64,000 bases of DNA, taken from the NCBI GenBank assembly GCA_024742405.1, contig JANSYP010000006.1, positions 225,120-289,119 on the forward strand. Direction: 5' to 3'. Below the pieces are notes generated by a model. That model had not been told where the DNA came from. It worked only from the letters and a program-made list of their open reading frames with translations, and ran no database searches. Position 1 is the first letter of the stretch. Every line of letters starts with the position of its first letter. Both the position numbers and the translations under genes were made by a program. This stretch comes from Paracoccaceae bacterium (GTDB taxonomy: Bacteria > Pseudomonadota > Alphaproteobacteria > Rhodobacterales > Rhodobacteraceae). Shown here piece by piece: positions 9,412 to 18,658 of this stretch.

Positions 9412-11004
9412 ATGCCGATAACGACTGTCATTTTCGACGCCTATGGAACGCTTCTGGACGTCAGTGCCGCAGCGCGCGACGCCGCGGCAGAGGATCGGTC
9501 TCCCCAACTGGCGGAGGCCTGGCCGAAGCTGGCTCAGGACTGGCGTGCCAAACAGCTCGAATACAGCTGGCTGCGCGCGATCACCGGCGATCACTGCGAT
9601 TTCTGGACCGTTACCCAGAACGCTCTTGACTGGGCGCTGGAAGCTCAGGCGCTGACGGACCCGGCCCTGCGCGCCCGGCTATTGGATCTCTATCGAGATC
9701 TGCAGGCCTTTCCCGAGGCCAAGGCCTGCCTGGAGGCCCTGCGGGCACGCGGGCTGGCCACGGGCATCCTGTCGAACGGGAGCCCCAACATGCTCGCCTC
9801 CGCCTGCGATGCCGCGGGGATCAGCGGCCTGCTCGATCATGTCCTGTCGGTGGAGGAGGTCGGGGTCTTCAAACCATCGCCGCGGGTCTATGACCTTGTC
9901 GGCACACGGTTCGGCGCGGCGACGGATCAGGTACTCTTTGTGTCGTCCAACGGCTGGGACGCGGGATGCGCCGCGGCCTACGGGTTTACCACCACATGGG
10001 TGAATCGCGCGGACGCGCCGATCGACCAGTTGCCGGGCCGACCCGCCCATATCGTGCCGGATCTGTCCCGTGTGCCGAACCTGATCGCCCCGGCCGATCA
10101 CGCGCCACAACCGGCTGCACCGCACCAGACACCTGATGGCGCGCAGTTTTTCACCACGGATGACGGGCTGCGGCTTGCCTATGACGATGCGGGCGAAGGC
10201 ATACCGCTCATCTGCCTGGCCGGGCTGACCCGCAACATGACCGACTTCGATTTTGTGCGGCCCAATCTGCTGGAACGCTGCCGGGTGATCCGGATGGATT
10301 ACCGGGGCCGCGGCCGATCGGATTTCGACAGCAACTACCAGAATTACAACGTCTTGCGCGAAGCCCACGACGTGATCGGTCTGATCGACCATCTCGGTCT
10401 GGAACGTGCGGCCATCCTCGGCACCTCGCGCGGCGGGATCATCAGCATGGTGCTGGCGGGCAGCCACAAGGATCGCCTGCTTGGCGTCTGCCTGAACGAT
10501 ATCGGCCCGATTCTTGAGCCAGAAGGACTGGAGTTCATTTTTGGCTATCTCGGGATTTCACCGGAGTTTCGCACCTACGACGAGGCCGCGGACGGTATGC
10601 TCGAGGGCAACGCCAAGCGCTTTCCCGGCGTGAGCCGTGACCGTTGGCGGGCCCACGCGGAGCATCTGTGGCGCGAAACGCCCGATGGGCTCGCCCTCCG
10701 CTATGACAAGCTGCTGCGGCAGATCGTTCTGGAACAATCGGCGTCCGAAACGATGCCGGACATGTGGTTGCTGTTCGAGGCGCTCAAGGACGTTCCCCTT
10801 GCTCTGATCCACGGCGCGAACTCCGACTTGCTATCGGCGGAAACTGCCGCGGAGATGCAACGCCGGCGCCCCGACATGTCCTATGCCAAGGTGCCAGACC
10901 GCGGCCATGTGCCCTTTCTGGATGAGCCCGAAGCGCTGGATCTGATCGCGCGGTTTCTCGACGGGCTGTCCGTGTCGAGCAAAGCTGACACCGCGGCCGT
11001 CTAG
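9412..11004 (+). CDS. Fusion: type II haloacid dehalogenase (HAD) + alpha/beta hydrolase
   Basis: One continuous 530-aa frame with two enzyme domains. Residues 1-226 are a type II L-2-haloacid dehalogenase: nucleophile Asp9 in FDAYGTLLD, Arg45 region (RAKQLEYSWLRA), LSNGS near 122, Lys154 in VFKPSP and SSNGWDA near 178. A Pro/Ala linker (about 227-244) leads into an alpha/beta hydrolase: oxyanion region CLAGLTRN, nucleophile Ser339 in GTSRGG and the catalytic-His region DRGHVPFLDEPE near the C-terminus. All key residues look intact, so both halves may be active. The start ATG 9412 is chosen because it begins the HAD fold. Substrates unknown. Confidence 0.85.
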   Translation: MPITTVIFDAYGTLLDVSAAARDAAAEDRSPQLAEAWPKLAQDWRAKQLEYSWLRAITGDHCDFWTVTQNALDWALEAQALTDPALRARLLDLYRDLQAFPEAKACLEALRARGLATGILSNGSPNMLASACDAAGISGLLDHVLSVEEVGVFKPSPRVYDLVGTRFGAATDQVLFVSSNGWDAGCAAAYGFTTTWVNRADAPIDQLPGRPAHIVPDLSRVPNLIAPADHAPQPAAPHQTPDGAQFFTTDDGLRLAYDDAGEGIPLICLAGLTRNMTDFDFVRPNLLERCRVIRMDYRGRGRSDFDSNYQNYNVLREAHDVIGLIDHLGLERAAILGTSRGGIISMVLAGSHKDRLLGVCLNDIGPILEPEGLEFIFGYLGISPEFRTYDEAADGMLEGNAKRFPGVSRDRWRAHAEHLWRETPDGLALRYDKLLRQIVLEQSASETMPDMWLLFEALKDVPLALIHGANSDLLSAETAAEMQRRRPDMSYAKVPDRGHVPFLDEPEALDLIARFLDGLSVSSKADTAAV

Positions 11005-11074
11005 TAGTGTAAATCCAACTGGACAGGTTGCGCAGCGCGCGGGATAGTCTTCGGGACGCAACCCGCAGGCGACC

Positions 11075-12298
11075 ATGTCCTCCCGCTCCAATCGCTGGCC
11101 GCTCATCTTCATCACCCTGACGCTGGCGCTCGATGCGACCGGGATCGGGCTGATTCTGCCGGTGATGCCGGATCTCATCCGCGATGTCGAAGGCGGCAGC
11201 CTGGGTGATGCCGCGGTCTGGGGCGGCATTCTGGCGACGGCCTATGCGGTCATGCAATTCCTGTTCGGGCCCCTGCTCGGGCGGCTGAGCGACAGCGTCG
11301 GTCGCCGGCCGGTGCTTCTGGTGTCGCTTGGGGCGATGGCGCTGACCTATGCTGGCATGGCGCTCGCACAAACGCTCTGGATGCTCCTTGCCGCGCGCAT
11401 TCTCGGGGGTATGGCGGCTGCGACGCAGGCGACGGCGGCGGCGAGCCTTTCAGACCTCGCCAAGCCCGGGCAAAAGGCCCAGACCTTCGGTCTGATCGGC
11501 GCCGCCTTTGGGGTCGGCTTCGTCATCGGGCCGCTCGCAGGTGGACTGTTATCGGAGCTGGGACCGCGCGCTCCCTTCATCGCCGCGGGGTTGCTGGCAC
11601 TGGCCAACCTTGCCCTTGGCGCGATGGTCCTGCCCGAGACGGTCACCAAAACCAAGCGCCGCCGGTTCGACGGGCGCGGCTGCAATCCGTTTGCCGCCTT
11701 CGGGCCCTTGCCGGACATGCCGGGGGTCGGGAGGCTGCTGCTGCTCTTTTTCCTCTACGAATTCGCCTTTGTCGTTTATCCAGCCACTTGGGCGTTTTTC
11801 GGACAGGAGGCGTTTGGCTGGTCCGCGGCGACGGTCGGGCTGTCGCTGACGCTCTTCGGGGTGATGATGGCCATCGTGCAGGGCGGATTGATCCGCTGGA
11901 TCATTCCCCGCCTCGGCGAGGCTGGCACCGTGGTCTACGGCTTTTGCTACAACGCATTGATTTTCGCCGCGATGGCCACCGTCAGTGACGGGCGCGTTGC
12001 CCTTGTCCTGACACCGATGGCTGCACTCGGCGCGGTCGTGACGCCTGCGCTCCAGTCGCTGATGGCGCGCCGCGCCGGCGACGACCGGCAGGGAGAGTTG
12101 CAGGGGCTGGTCTCGGCCATGCGGGCGGTCGCGATGATCCTGGCCCCGCTAGCGATGACGCAGGTTTTTTTCGCCTTCACCGATCCTGCCAACCCGTTGC
12201 CCTATCTGCCGGGGGCGGCCTTTGGCCTCTCGGTCGCGATCATGCTGCTCTGCCTGGCGATTTTCCTGCCCGTCGCACGCCGCGTGGCGGCCGTCTGA
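11075..12298 (+). CDS. MFS transporter, TetA/DHA1-like drug:H+ antiporter
   Basis: 407 aa with about 12 hydrophobic segments. Motif A between helices 2 and 3 is clear (GRLSDSVGRRPVLL), and helix 5 has the antiporter-type GAAFGVGFVIGPLAGG. The overall pattern (early Asp in LDATGIGLILPVMPDLI, then motif A) is that of TCR/TetA-like exporters. Many chromosomal members do not give tetracycline resistance, so no drug is assigned. It stands alone and converges with soxF; a GC-rich hairpin lies between them. Confidence 0.86.
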   Translation: MSSRSNRWPLIFITLTLALDATGIGLILPVMPDLIRDVEGGSLGDAAVWGGILATAYAVMQFLFGPLLGRLSDSVGRRPVLLVSLGAMALTYAGMALAQTLWMLLAARILGGMAAATQATAAASLSDLAKPGQKAQTFGLIGAAFGVGFVIGPLAGGLLSELGPRAPFIAAGLLALANLALGAMVLPETVTKTKRRRFDGRGCNPFAAFGPLPDMPGVGRLLLLFFLYEFAFVVYPATWAFFGQEAFGWSAATVGLSLTLFGVMMAIVQGGLIRWIIPRLGEAGTVVYGFCYNALIFAAMATVSDGRVALVLTPMAALGAVVTPALQSLMARRAGDDRQGELQGLVSAMRAVAMILAPLAMTQVFFAFTDPANPLPYLPGAAFGLSVAIMLLCLAIFLPVARRVAAV

Positions 12299-12307
12299 GC
12301 GGGGATC

Positions 12308-12327
12308 GGGGCAGCCAAAGCCGCCCC
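12308..12327. terminator. Possible bidirectional terminator between MFS gene and soxF
   Basis: GGGGC pairs with GCCCC around a 10-base loop that can itself pair in part (AGCC...). It lies in the 43-base gap between two convergent genes. There is no long T-run, so this is a weak call. Confidence 0.35.
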
Positions 12328-12341
12328 AACCTTTGACCGGT

Positions 12342-13601
12342 TCAGCCGAACATGTCGGACGTGATCCCCTGGTACCAGCCGAGGCTTTCCTCGTAGGTCG
12401 CCTTGCGCAGCGCAGCGTCCTCGCCGGTCTGGCTGATGAACCCGTCGACCTTTGAGATCTTGTCATCGGTCGGCTGGTAGCTCGCGCCCACCTTGACCCC
12501 GTCGTCGGTGGCGATCAGCGACCAGCAGGTGTTCGAATAGCGCGCCGGGAACACCTTGGAGCCGGTCAGTTCGCCGCGCACGGCCATGGCCGCCACCTTG
12601 GCCTGACTGTTCGCCGAGAAGCCCGATTTCGGCATATCTCCCTGCTGGCTCGCGTCACCCAGAACATGGATGTCGGCGTCTTCCCGGCTCTGCATCGTGT
12701 CCGGGGTCACCGGCGCCCAGCCCGCGTCGTTGGTCAGGCCGGCCAGTTCTGCGATCCGTCCGGCCTTCATTGCCGGAATGACATTGGCCACATCGACCTT
12801 TTCGACCTCGCCGTCGATCACGATCTCCATCTCACCGGGACGCACCTCGACCACGTCTCCGCCGAAATCCGGCCCGATCCGGTCGATCATCCCACCGTAG
12901 TGCTTGGCCCAGCCCTCTTCGAAGAGCCCTTGCTTGGAAAACTTCTCCTTGGGGTCCACGATCAGGATCTTAGCGGTCGGGTTCGACTGCGTGAGATGGT
13001 GCGCGACCATGGAGATCCGTTCATAGGGTCCCGGCGGACAGCGGTATGGGTTCGGCGGGGCGACCATCGCATAGGTCCCGCCTTCGGGCATGGCCGCGAT
13101 CTGCGCCTTGAGCAACTCGGCCTGCGTCCCGCCCTTGTAGGCATGGGGCATCATGGTTTGCGTGGCCAGAGACCAGCCCGGCACCGATCCTTCGACAAAG
13201 TCGATGCCGGGACTGATGATCAGTTTGTCATAGGGCAGTTGGCCACCCCCCGCGAGCGTGACGGTCTTGGCATCCCGGTCCACACCAACGGCCCAGTCAT
13301 GGACGACATTGACGCCCATCCCCGCGAGCTTGCCATAGGAATGGCCGAGCGACTCCGCCGGGACGAACCCGCCGAGATAGAGGTTGGAGAAAAAGCAAGT
13401 GTGGTAGGTGCGCGAGGGCTCCACCAAAGTGACGTCGATGGCCCCCTCGCTGTCCTTGGCGATGTAGTGCGCGGCCGTGGCGCCTCCCGCACCCCCACCG
13501 ATAACCACGACCTTGGGTCGGTCTTGCGCGCGAAGCATCGGCGCGGTCAGGGTCGCGGCGGCAGTTGCCGCGCCCAGAAACAGGCGTCGGTTCAGATCCA
13601 T
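12342..13601 (-). CDS. soxF: SoxF, flavoprotein of flavocytochrome c sulfide dehydrogenase type
   Basis: 419-aa periplasmic FAD protein related to FccB. It has an N-terminal Tat-like leader (NRRLFLGAATAAATL) followed by the FAD-binding Rossmann motif VVIGGGAGGATAA. The Cys in TCFFSNLYLGG is at the position where FccB proteins bind FAD covalently. The C-terminal half carries the FCSD flavin-binding region ending in WYQGITSDMFG. It is the last gene of the minus-strand sox run, just after soxE, its expected cytochrome partner. In Paracoccus, SoxF has sulfide dehydrogenase activity and stimulates thiosulfate oxidation but is not essential. Confidence 0.93.
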   Translation of the reverse strand: MDLNRRLFLGAATAAATLTAPMLRAQDRPKVVVIGGGAGGATAAHYIAKDSEGAIDVTLVEPSRTYHTCFFSNLYLGGFVPAESLGHSYGKLAGMGVNVVHDWAVGVDRDAKTVTLAGGGQLPYDKLIISPGIDFVEGSVPGWSLATQTMMPHAYKGGTQAELLKAQIAAMPEGGTYAMVAPPNPYRCPPGPYERISMVAHHLTQSNPTAKILIVDPKEKFSKQGLFEEGWAKHYGGMIDRIGPDFGGDVVEVRPGEMEIVIDGEVEKVDVANVIPAMKAGRIAELAGLTNDAGWAPVTPDTMQSREDADIHVLGDASQQGDMPKSGFSANSQAKVAAMAVRGELTGSKVFPARYSNTCWSLIATDDGVKVGASYQPTDDKISKVDGFISQTGEDAALRKATYEESLGWYQGITSDMFG

Positions 13602-13635
13602 GAGTTTCCTCCTCCCGGTGTGATCACGCCCCCGA

Positions 13636-14346
13636 TTATGGGTTGAGGGTCGCGAAATATGCGGCCAAGGCCGCGATCTCCTCGTCGGACAGGCGCGCCG
13701 CCATCATCTGCATCACAGGATGGGGCCGCTTTTTCTGTTTGTAGGCGTGCATGGCCACGACAAAATCTTCCGCGGGCCACAGGATGATGCCCGGAATCCC
13801 ACCATCGCCGCCGTCGCGCTGGTGGCAGGTGGTGCATTCGCTGGACAGGTACTCGCCGTACTCCGGATCGCCCTCGATCGCGAGGATCGCCGGGTCGAGA
13901 TCGGGCAGATCGGCGCGCGCCGTCGGCTCTGCTTCCGGTATATCCCGCGGATTAGCCGAAAAGATGCGCAAATACGCAAGCATATCCGCCCGGTCCTGTG
14001 CCTCGGGCAGGCCATCGAAGTTCATCCGCGTCCGGCTGACCAACGCCTTGGGGTTTTCCAGATAGGCGTCGAGCGTGTCGAGATGCCACTCCATCCCGTC
14101 CGCACCGGCGCGGGCCATCGCCTTGGAATAGGGGTAGCCCTCGATTGCTCCCGCGCGCCGTCCGAAAATCCCGTTGAGATGCGGGCCAACCCGGTTGACC
14201 GCCCCGGCCCCGACCTCGTGACAGCCCGCACAGTCGTAAAACAGCTCGGCCCCGCGGTCTGCGTCACCGATGTCCTCTGCGGCAATCGCCGCCCCGGCCG
14301 CCAGGACCAGGGCGAAGCTCGCCAGCGTCGGAGAGCGCCGGGCCAT
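13636..14346 (-). CDS. soxE: SoxE, periplasmic dihaem c-type cytochrome
   Basis: 236 aa with a Sec signal (LASFALVLAAGAAIAA) and two CxxCH haem sites, CAGCH near residue 40 and CTTCH near 175. The first domain resembles small class I cytochromes c (IFGRRAGAIEGYPYS, Met in ALVSRTRMNF). The second is a shorter monohaem module. It sits between soxD (3 bases upstream) and soxF, so SoxE most likely accepts electrons from SoxF. Confidence 0.92.
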   Translation of the reverse strand: MARRSPTLASFALVLAAGAAIAAEDIGDADRGAELFYDCAGCHEVGAGAVNRVGPHLNGIFGRRAGAIEGYPYSKAMARAGADGMEWHLDTLDAYLENPKALVSRTRMNFDGLPEAQDRADMLAYLRIFSANPRDIPEAEPTARADLPDLDPAILAIEGDPEYGEYLSSECTTCHQRDGGDGGIPGIILWPAEDFVVAMHAYKQKKRPHPVMQMMAARLSDEEIAALAAYFATLNP

Positions 14347-14349
14347 CGT

Positions 14350-15558
14350 CTAGTTGTTGGCCTGAAGATAGGCGATCACCGCATCGCGGTCGGCCTCGTT
14401 TCTCAACCCGGCAAAGGACATCTTGGTCTTGGCAATGAAATCCTTGGGTTTTTCCAGGAAGGCATGGAGGCTGGCCTCATCCCACACCAGTCCCTCTTCC
14501 GCGGCCGCAATCAGCGGTTTGGAGTATTTGAACCCCTCAACCTCGCCCGCGGGGGCATCCACGATGCCGTTCAGCAGCGGGCCCGTGCGGTTCTTGGCGT
14601 CCGCGCCGACTTGATGGCAGGCACTGCATTTTCGGAACACTTTCTCACCCGCGGCGACCAGTTCAGGATCGGGCGCGGGTGCTGCGCCAGCAGCGGTCTC
14701 CGCCACTGGGACGGCTGCCTCGGCGGGTGCCGCGACCGGGACGATTTCTGCGGTCTCCGTGACCGCTTCTTCCAAGGCCGCGTCCTCATCGCCGGACTCA
14801 GGTGTCACGTCGAGCACGCGGGCCCGCATCGTGATCTCCACACTGTCCTTGCAGTTTTCCATGCAGGGCGCCTCCGCCCAGAAATGCGCCTCGGTGCTGT
14901 CGCGGTCGTCGACGATGAAACCATCCGCATTGGGCATTTCCACATCGAGAAATGTCTCATGGGACAGCACGAAATCATCCTCCACGAGGTCGTTGGAATA
15001 AAGGATATAGGCCACGATAGCATAGACTTCGTCCGGGGTCAGCGTCTGCGCGTTGCCGAAGGGCATCGAGCGGTTCACATAGTCCCAGGTCGTCGACAGA
15101 TAGGGCCAGTAAGAGCCCACCGTCTTGAGCGGATCCTCATGGTCCAACGTGTCCGCGCCACCGGCGAGCTTGGGCCAGTTGCCCACACCTTCGGCGAAGT
15201 CGCCATGGCAGACGGCGCAGGCATCGGCGAAGATCTCGTCGCCGGTCCAGACATCGCCGGAGCCTTCCGGCAGACCCGTGCCATCGGGCCGGATGTCGAG
15301 GTCCCATGCCGCGATCTCCTCGGGCAGCGCGGTGCGCCCGAGGCCGAAATGCCCCGCGGCATGCTCTTCCGCAGTGTTGCCGGCCGGGTCCGCGCCGGGC
15401 GTGGGCCCTTCGGTAGCGTTCGCAGGCGACGCCGCAATCACGCCGCGCGCCGGGGCCGGCATGTCGGAGACGAACTGATCGGCGAGCATGTAGGCCACGC
15501 CGATAACGCCCAAGGCTCCGACGGCTGGAGGGGCGATGTAATTAAGATACTTCGACAT
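14350..15558 (-). CDS. soxD: SoxD, dihaem cytochrome subunit of sulfane dehydrogenase SoxCD
   Basis: 402 aa. An N-terminal hydrophobic segment (PPAVGALGVIGVAYMLADQF) is a signal or anchor. Haem 1 is CAVCHGDF near residue 137 and haem 2 is CSACHQVG near 313, with an Ala/Glu-rich linker between them. The C-terminal domain again has the class I pattern with Met in AKTKMSFAG. It passes the six electrons removed by SoxC from SoxY-bound sulfane sulfur to small cytochromes. Its start overlaps the end of soxC by 17 bases, indicating coupled translation. Confidence 0.94.
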   Translation of the reverse strand: MSKYLNYIAPPAVGALGVIGVAYMLADQFVSDMPAPARGVIAASPANATEGPTPGADPAGNTAEEHAAGHFGLGRTALPEEIAAWDLDIRPDGTGLPEGSGDVWTGDEIFADACAVCHGDFAEGVGNWPKLAGGADTLDHEDPLKTVGSYWPYLSTTWDYVNRSMPFGNAQTLTPDEVYAIVAYILYSNDLVEDDFVLSHETFLDVEMPNADGFIVDDRDSTEAHFWAEAPCMENCKDSVEITMRARVLDVTPESGDEDAALEEAVTETAEIVPVAAPAEAAVPVAETAAGAAPAPDPELVAAGEKVFRKCSACHQVGADAKNRTGPLLNGIVDAPAGEVEGFKYSKPLIAAAEEGLVWDEASLHAFLEKPKDFIAKTKMSFAGLRNEADRDAVIAYLQANN

Positions 15559-16837
15559 TTTCCGCCTCCCCTGTCGGGCGCACCCACCAGGTCTGAATGC
15601 AGTTGTTGTGATAGATCGAGTTCAGCCCTCGTACGTCGCGCAGCTGCGTCTTGGTCGGCTGGACATAGCCGGTGCTGTCGATGGCCCGCGACTGCAGAAG
15701 CATCTCTTCGCCCTGCCAATCGACATCCAGATAGAACCGTGTCAGCGCCATCGGCTTGCCGGGTTCCGCCAGGCGCGCGGTCTGCCAGTTCTTGCCGCCA
15801 TCAAGCGACACGTCCACGCGCTCGATCGCGCCACGACCCGACCAGGCGAGCCCGGTGATCACCAGCGGCCCATGTCCGTGGGTGATCGGCGATTGCGGAC
15901 TGGGGCTGGTGACGACCGATTTCGCGTCCATGACCCAGGTCCATTTGCGCGAGGTGCCGTCAGCCAACGTGTCCGTGTATTTGGAGGTCTCCTCGCGGCT
16001 TTCTACCGGACCGTCCAGAACCTCGATCCGGCGCAGCCACTTGACCCACATGTTGCCTTCCCAGCCCGGCACCACGAGCCGGACGGGATAGCCATGCTCC
16101 TTGCGCAGCGCCTCGCCATTGGCTTTGAAGGCGATCATGCAATCGTCGAGCGCTTTCTCCATCGGGATCGAGCGGCCGTTGGACGACGCATCCGCCCCTT
16201 CGACATAAATCCAGGTCCCCTCGGGCTGGATGCCGGCCTCGTTCAGGAGCGTGCGCAGCGTGACGCCGGTATACTCCATGTTGTGGATCATACCGTGGGT
16301 GAACTGCGCGCCATTGAGCTGCGCGCCCGCCCATTCCATGCCCGTGTTCGCCGCGCATTCGAGGAAGAAAGTCTTCTGAACCCGCGGGAACCGCTCCAGA
16401 TCCTCGTAGCTGAAGATCAGCGGCTGATCGACCAACCCGTTGATCATCAGCCGGTAATCCGGCTTGGCCAGCTCGATGGCACCGGAATGGTGCCGCTCAA
16501 AAGCGCAGCCCTGGGGCGTGATCGTGCCGTCCAATGCATGGATCGGAGTGAAGTTGATCGAACTGATCGTGTCTGCGGTCAGCCACTCGACATTGCGCCG
16601 GATGACATCGCTCTCGAACTCAATCGGCAGGCCATAGGGCGTCGCATCCACCCCGTCCCCGAACCCGCTGGCCCAGGGCTGAACCTCGGTGATCAACGGA
16701 TCAGCCGCATTGGCACGCGCGGCACCTGCGGCGGCCAGACCGCCGATGGCGGCTGCACTGGCTTTCAGAAACCCGCGGCGCGTGGCCCCGGTCCCATCGG
16801 ATTGGCGCATGGCGTCCTCCTTGATGCGTTTGCCCAT
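15542..16837 (-). CDS. soxC: SoxC, molybdopterin sulfane dehydrogenase subunit
   Basis: 431 aa of the sulfite-oxidase fold. A twin-arginine leader (TRRGFLKASAAAIGG) shows export of the folded molybdenum enzyme. The molybdopterin domain includes the conserved Cys in FFLECAANTGMEW and the SUOX pattern YPVRLVVPGWEGNMWVKW. The C-terminal dimerisation domain includes GLAWSGRGAIERVDVSLDGG. With SoxD it oxidises the outer sulfur on SoxY. Its presence predicts complete oxidation of thiosulfate to sulfate without sulfur globules. It lies 3 bases from soxB. Confidence 0.95.
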   Translation of the reverse strand: MGKRIKEDAMRQSDGTGATRRGFLKASAAAIGGLAAAGAARANAADPLITEVQPWASGFGDGVDATPYGLPIEFESDVIRRNVEWLTADTISSINFTPIHALDGTITPQGCAFERHHSGAIELAKPDYRLMINGLVDQPLIFSYEDLERFPRVQKTFFLECAANTGMEWAGAQLNGAQFTHGMIHNMEYTGVTLRTLLNEAGIQPEGTWIYVEGADASSNGRSIPMEKALDDCMIAFKANGEALRKEHGYPVRLVVPGWEGNMWVKWLRRIEVLDGPVESREETSKYTDTLADGTSRKWTWVMDAKSVVTSPSPQSPITHGHGPLVITGLAWSGRGAIERVDVSLDGGKNWQTARLAEPGKPMALTRFYLDVDWQGEEMLLQSRAIDSTGYVQPTKTQLRDVRGLNSIYHNNCIQTWWVRPTGEAENVEVS

Positions 16838-16840
16838 GGC

Positions 16841-18535
16841 TCAGGCCCCCACAACCTGAACGGACTTGTTGGGATCGACCGTCACGGTGCCGTGGCGGCG
16901 GATGAAACCTTCGACCACATCCCAGATCGGCGGTCCCTCGGTGCCTTCGTTGACGCTGGCCCAGCCCGACACGACGTAGGTCTTGGCCGGATCGATGGCC
17001 TCGCCGGTCTTGAGCAGCGTCATGTCCGTGATGCGCGCGCCTTGCGGTTTGCCCACGTCGATGCGGTAGCCCATCCCGCCGACCCGGACCATGTCACCGC
17101 CCTGCTGGTAATAGGGATCCGGATTGAAGAGGTTGTCGGCGACATCCTCCATGATCGTGTGCAGCATCTCGCCAGTCATCTCGGACCGATACGCGGCGGG
17201 GTAGCTCATGCCCGTGGCGTTGAAGACATCCTCGCGGGTGATCGGCGTTCCGGGCAGCAGGCTCGGCCCCCAACGGAAGCCCGGGCTGAGCGCGATGTCG
17301 GCCTCACGCTCTTCGATCAGCGCGTTGCAGATCAGATCGTCCCAGGTTCCGTTGAAATTGCCGCGCCGGTAGAGAAGGCTGTCGGTGGTTCCGAACACCT
17401 CCCCGAGATCCGCCTCAAATGGTGCGCGCTCTGCGTCGATCAGAGCGGCCATCTCCGGATCCGGCGCGATCACGTCGGAAAAGATCGGGATCAGCTTGTG
17501 CCGCACACCCTGAACGCCGCCATCGCGCACATCCAGATCGATCCGGCTGACGAACTTGCCGTTGGAGCCCGAGGCGATCAGCAGCGTGTTTCCGACTTGC
17601 ACCGGTTCGGGCAGCGCGTCATGGGTATGCCCGGTCAGGATGACGTCGATCCCATCGACGCGGCCTGCGAGCTTGCGATCGACGTCGAAGCCGTTGTGCG
17701 ACAGCAGCACCACCGCATCGGCGCCGGCGTCGCGGACCTCCTGCACCACTTCGGCCATGCGCTCCTCGCGCACGCCAAAGCTCAGACCCGGGAACATCCA
17801 GCCGGGGTTTGCGATGGGCATGTAGGGAAAGGCCTGGCCGATCACGGCGATCTTGGCACCGCCCCGCTCGAACATCCTGTAGGGTTCATAGGCCGGCTCG
17901 TCCCATTCAGCGTCGTAGATATTCGCGCCCAGGAACGGGAAGCTAAGATCGTTGTCGATGATCTCGGTGACCCGGTCGAGGCCGAGCGTGAACTCCCAAT
18001 GCGCGGTCATCGCATCGGGCGAGAGCGCGTTGAGCACGTTGACCATGTCTTGGCCCGCGGTCATCTGGGCCGTGTAGCTGCCCTGCCAGGTGTCACCGCC
18101 ATCGAGCAGGAGCGCATCGGGCCGCTCCGCCCGGATCGATTTCACGACAGTGGCGACCCGGTCCATCCCGCCCATCTTGCCATAGGCTTTCGCCAGCGCG
18201 ACGAAGTCGTTGTAGGTCAGCGCATAGGCCTCGGGCGTGCCGGGGGTCAGGTTGAAGAGCTTGAGGAAATCCTGCCCCGTCACGTGGGGGGGCAGCCCGT
18301 TGACCTCGCCCATGCCGAGATTGATCTCGGGCTCGCGAAACCAGACCGGTTTGAGCTGGGCATGGATATCGGTGATGTGGATCAGCGTCACGTTGCCCAG
18401 CGGGTCAAACTGCAGGAGCTGGTCCTGGCTCAGCGCCTGCTGCGCGGCCAGCCGCGACCAGTTGCCGACACCGGACGCGCCGTAGATTGCGGAAGCGGCC
18501 ACGCTGGCCTGTAGAAAATCACGGCGCGAGATCAT
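16841..18535 (-). CDS. soxB: SoxB, thiosulfohydrolase (dimanganese metallophosphoesterase fold)
   Basis: 564 aa, the usual SoxB length. A Tat leader (RRDFLQASVAASAIYG) precedes the metallophosphatase domain with ITDIHAQLKP, LLDGGDTWQGS and the His-containing VILTGHTHDALP. The C-terminal 5'-nucleotidase-like domain follows (SPGFRWGPSLLPG). SoxB releases the terminal sulfone of SoxY-cysteine-S-sulfate as sulfate. It begins 123 bases after soxA; that gap has no gene. Confidence 0.96.
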   Translation of the reverse strand: MISRRDFLQASVAASAIYGASGVGNWSRLAAQQALSQDQLLQFDPLGNVTLIHITDIHAQLKPVWFREPEINLGMGEVNGLPPHVTGQDFLKLFNLTPGTPEAYALTYNDFVALAKAYGKMGGMDRVATVVKSIRAERPDALLLDGGDTWQGSYTAQMTAGQDMVNVLNALSPDAMTAHWEFTLGLDRVTEIIDNDLSFPFLGANIYDAEWDEPAYEPYRMFERGGAKIAVIGQAFPYMPIANPGWMFPGLSFGVREERMAEVVQEVRDAGADAVVLLSHNGFDVDRKLAGRVDGIDVILTGHTHDALPEPVQVGNTLLIASGSNGKFVSRIDLDVRDGGVQGVRHKLIPIFSDVIAPDPEMAALIDAERAPFEADLGEVFGTTDSLLYRRGNFNGTWDDLICNALIEEREADIALSPGFRWGPSLLPGTPITREDVFNATGMSYPAAYRSEMTGEMLHTIMEDVADNLFNPDPYYQQGGDMVRVGGMGYRIDVGKPQGARITDMTLLKTGEAIDPAKTYVVSGWASVNEGTEGPPIWDVVEGFIRRHGTVTVDPNKSVQVVGA

Positions 18536-18658
18536 CGCCTGGGGGTCTCCTGCTCATTATGCGCAACACCGCAGGACGCAGGAGGCATCCCCTGCGTAGC
18601 GTGTGCGCAGATCGAAATTCGCTCAAACGCAGCGCCCGACGGGGGCGCCGCGCGGGGA

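Noticed and set aside
13720..15858. 712-aa plus-strand open frame across soxD and soxE
   Set aside because: It overlaps well-supported sox genes on the other strand and has no family pattern.
15608..18514. 968-aa plus-strand open frame
   Set aside because: Antisense to soxC and soxB; composition typical of GC-rich shadow frames.
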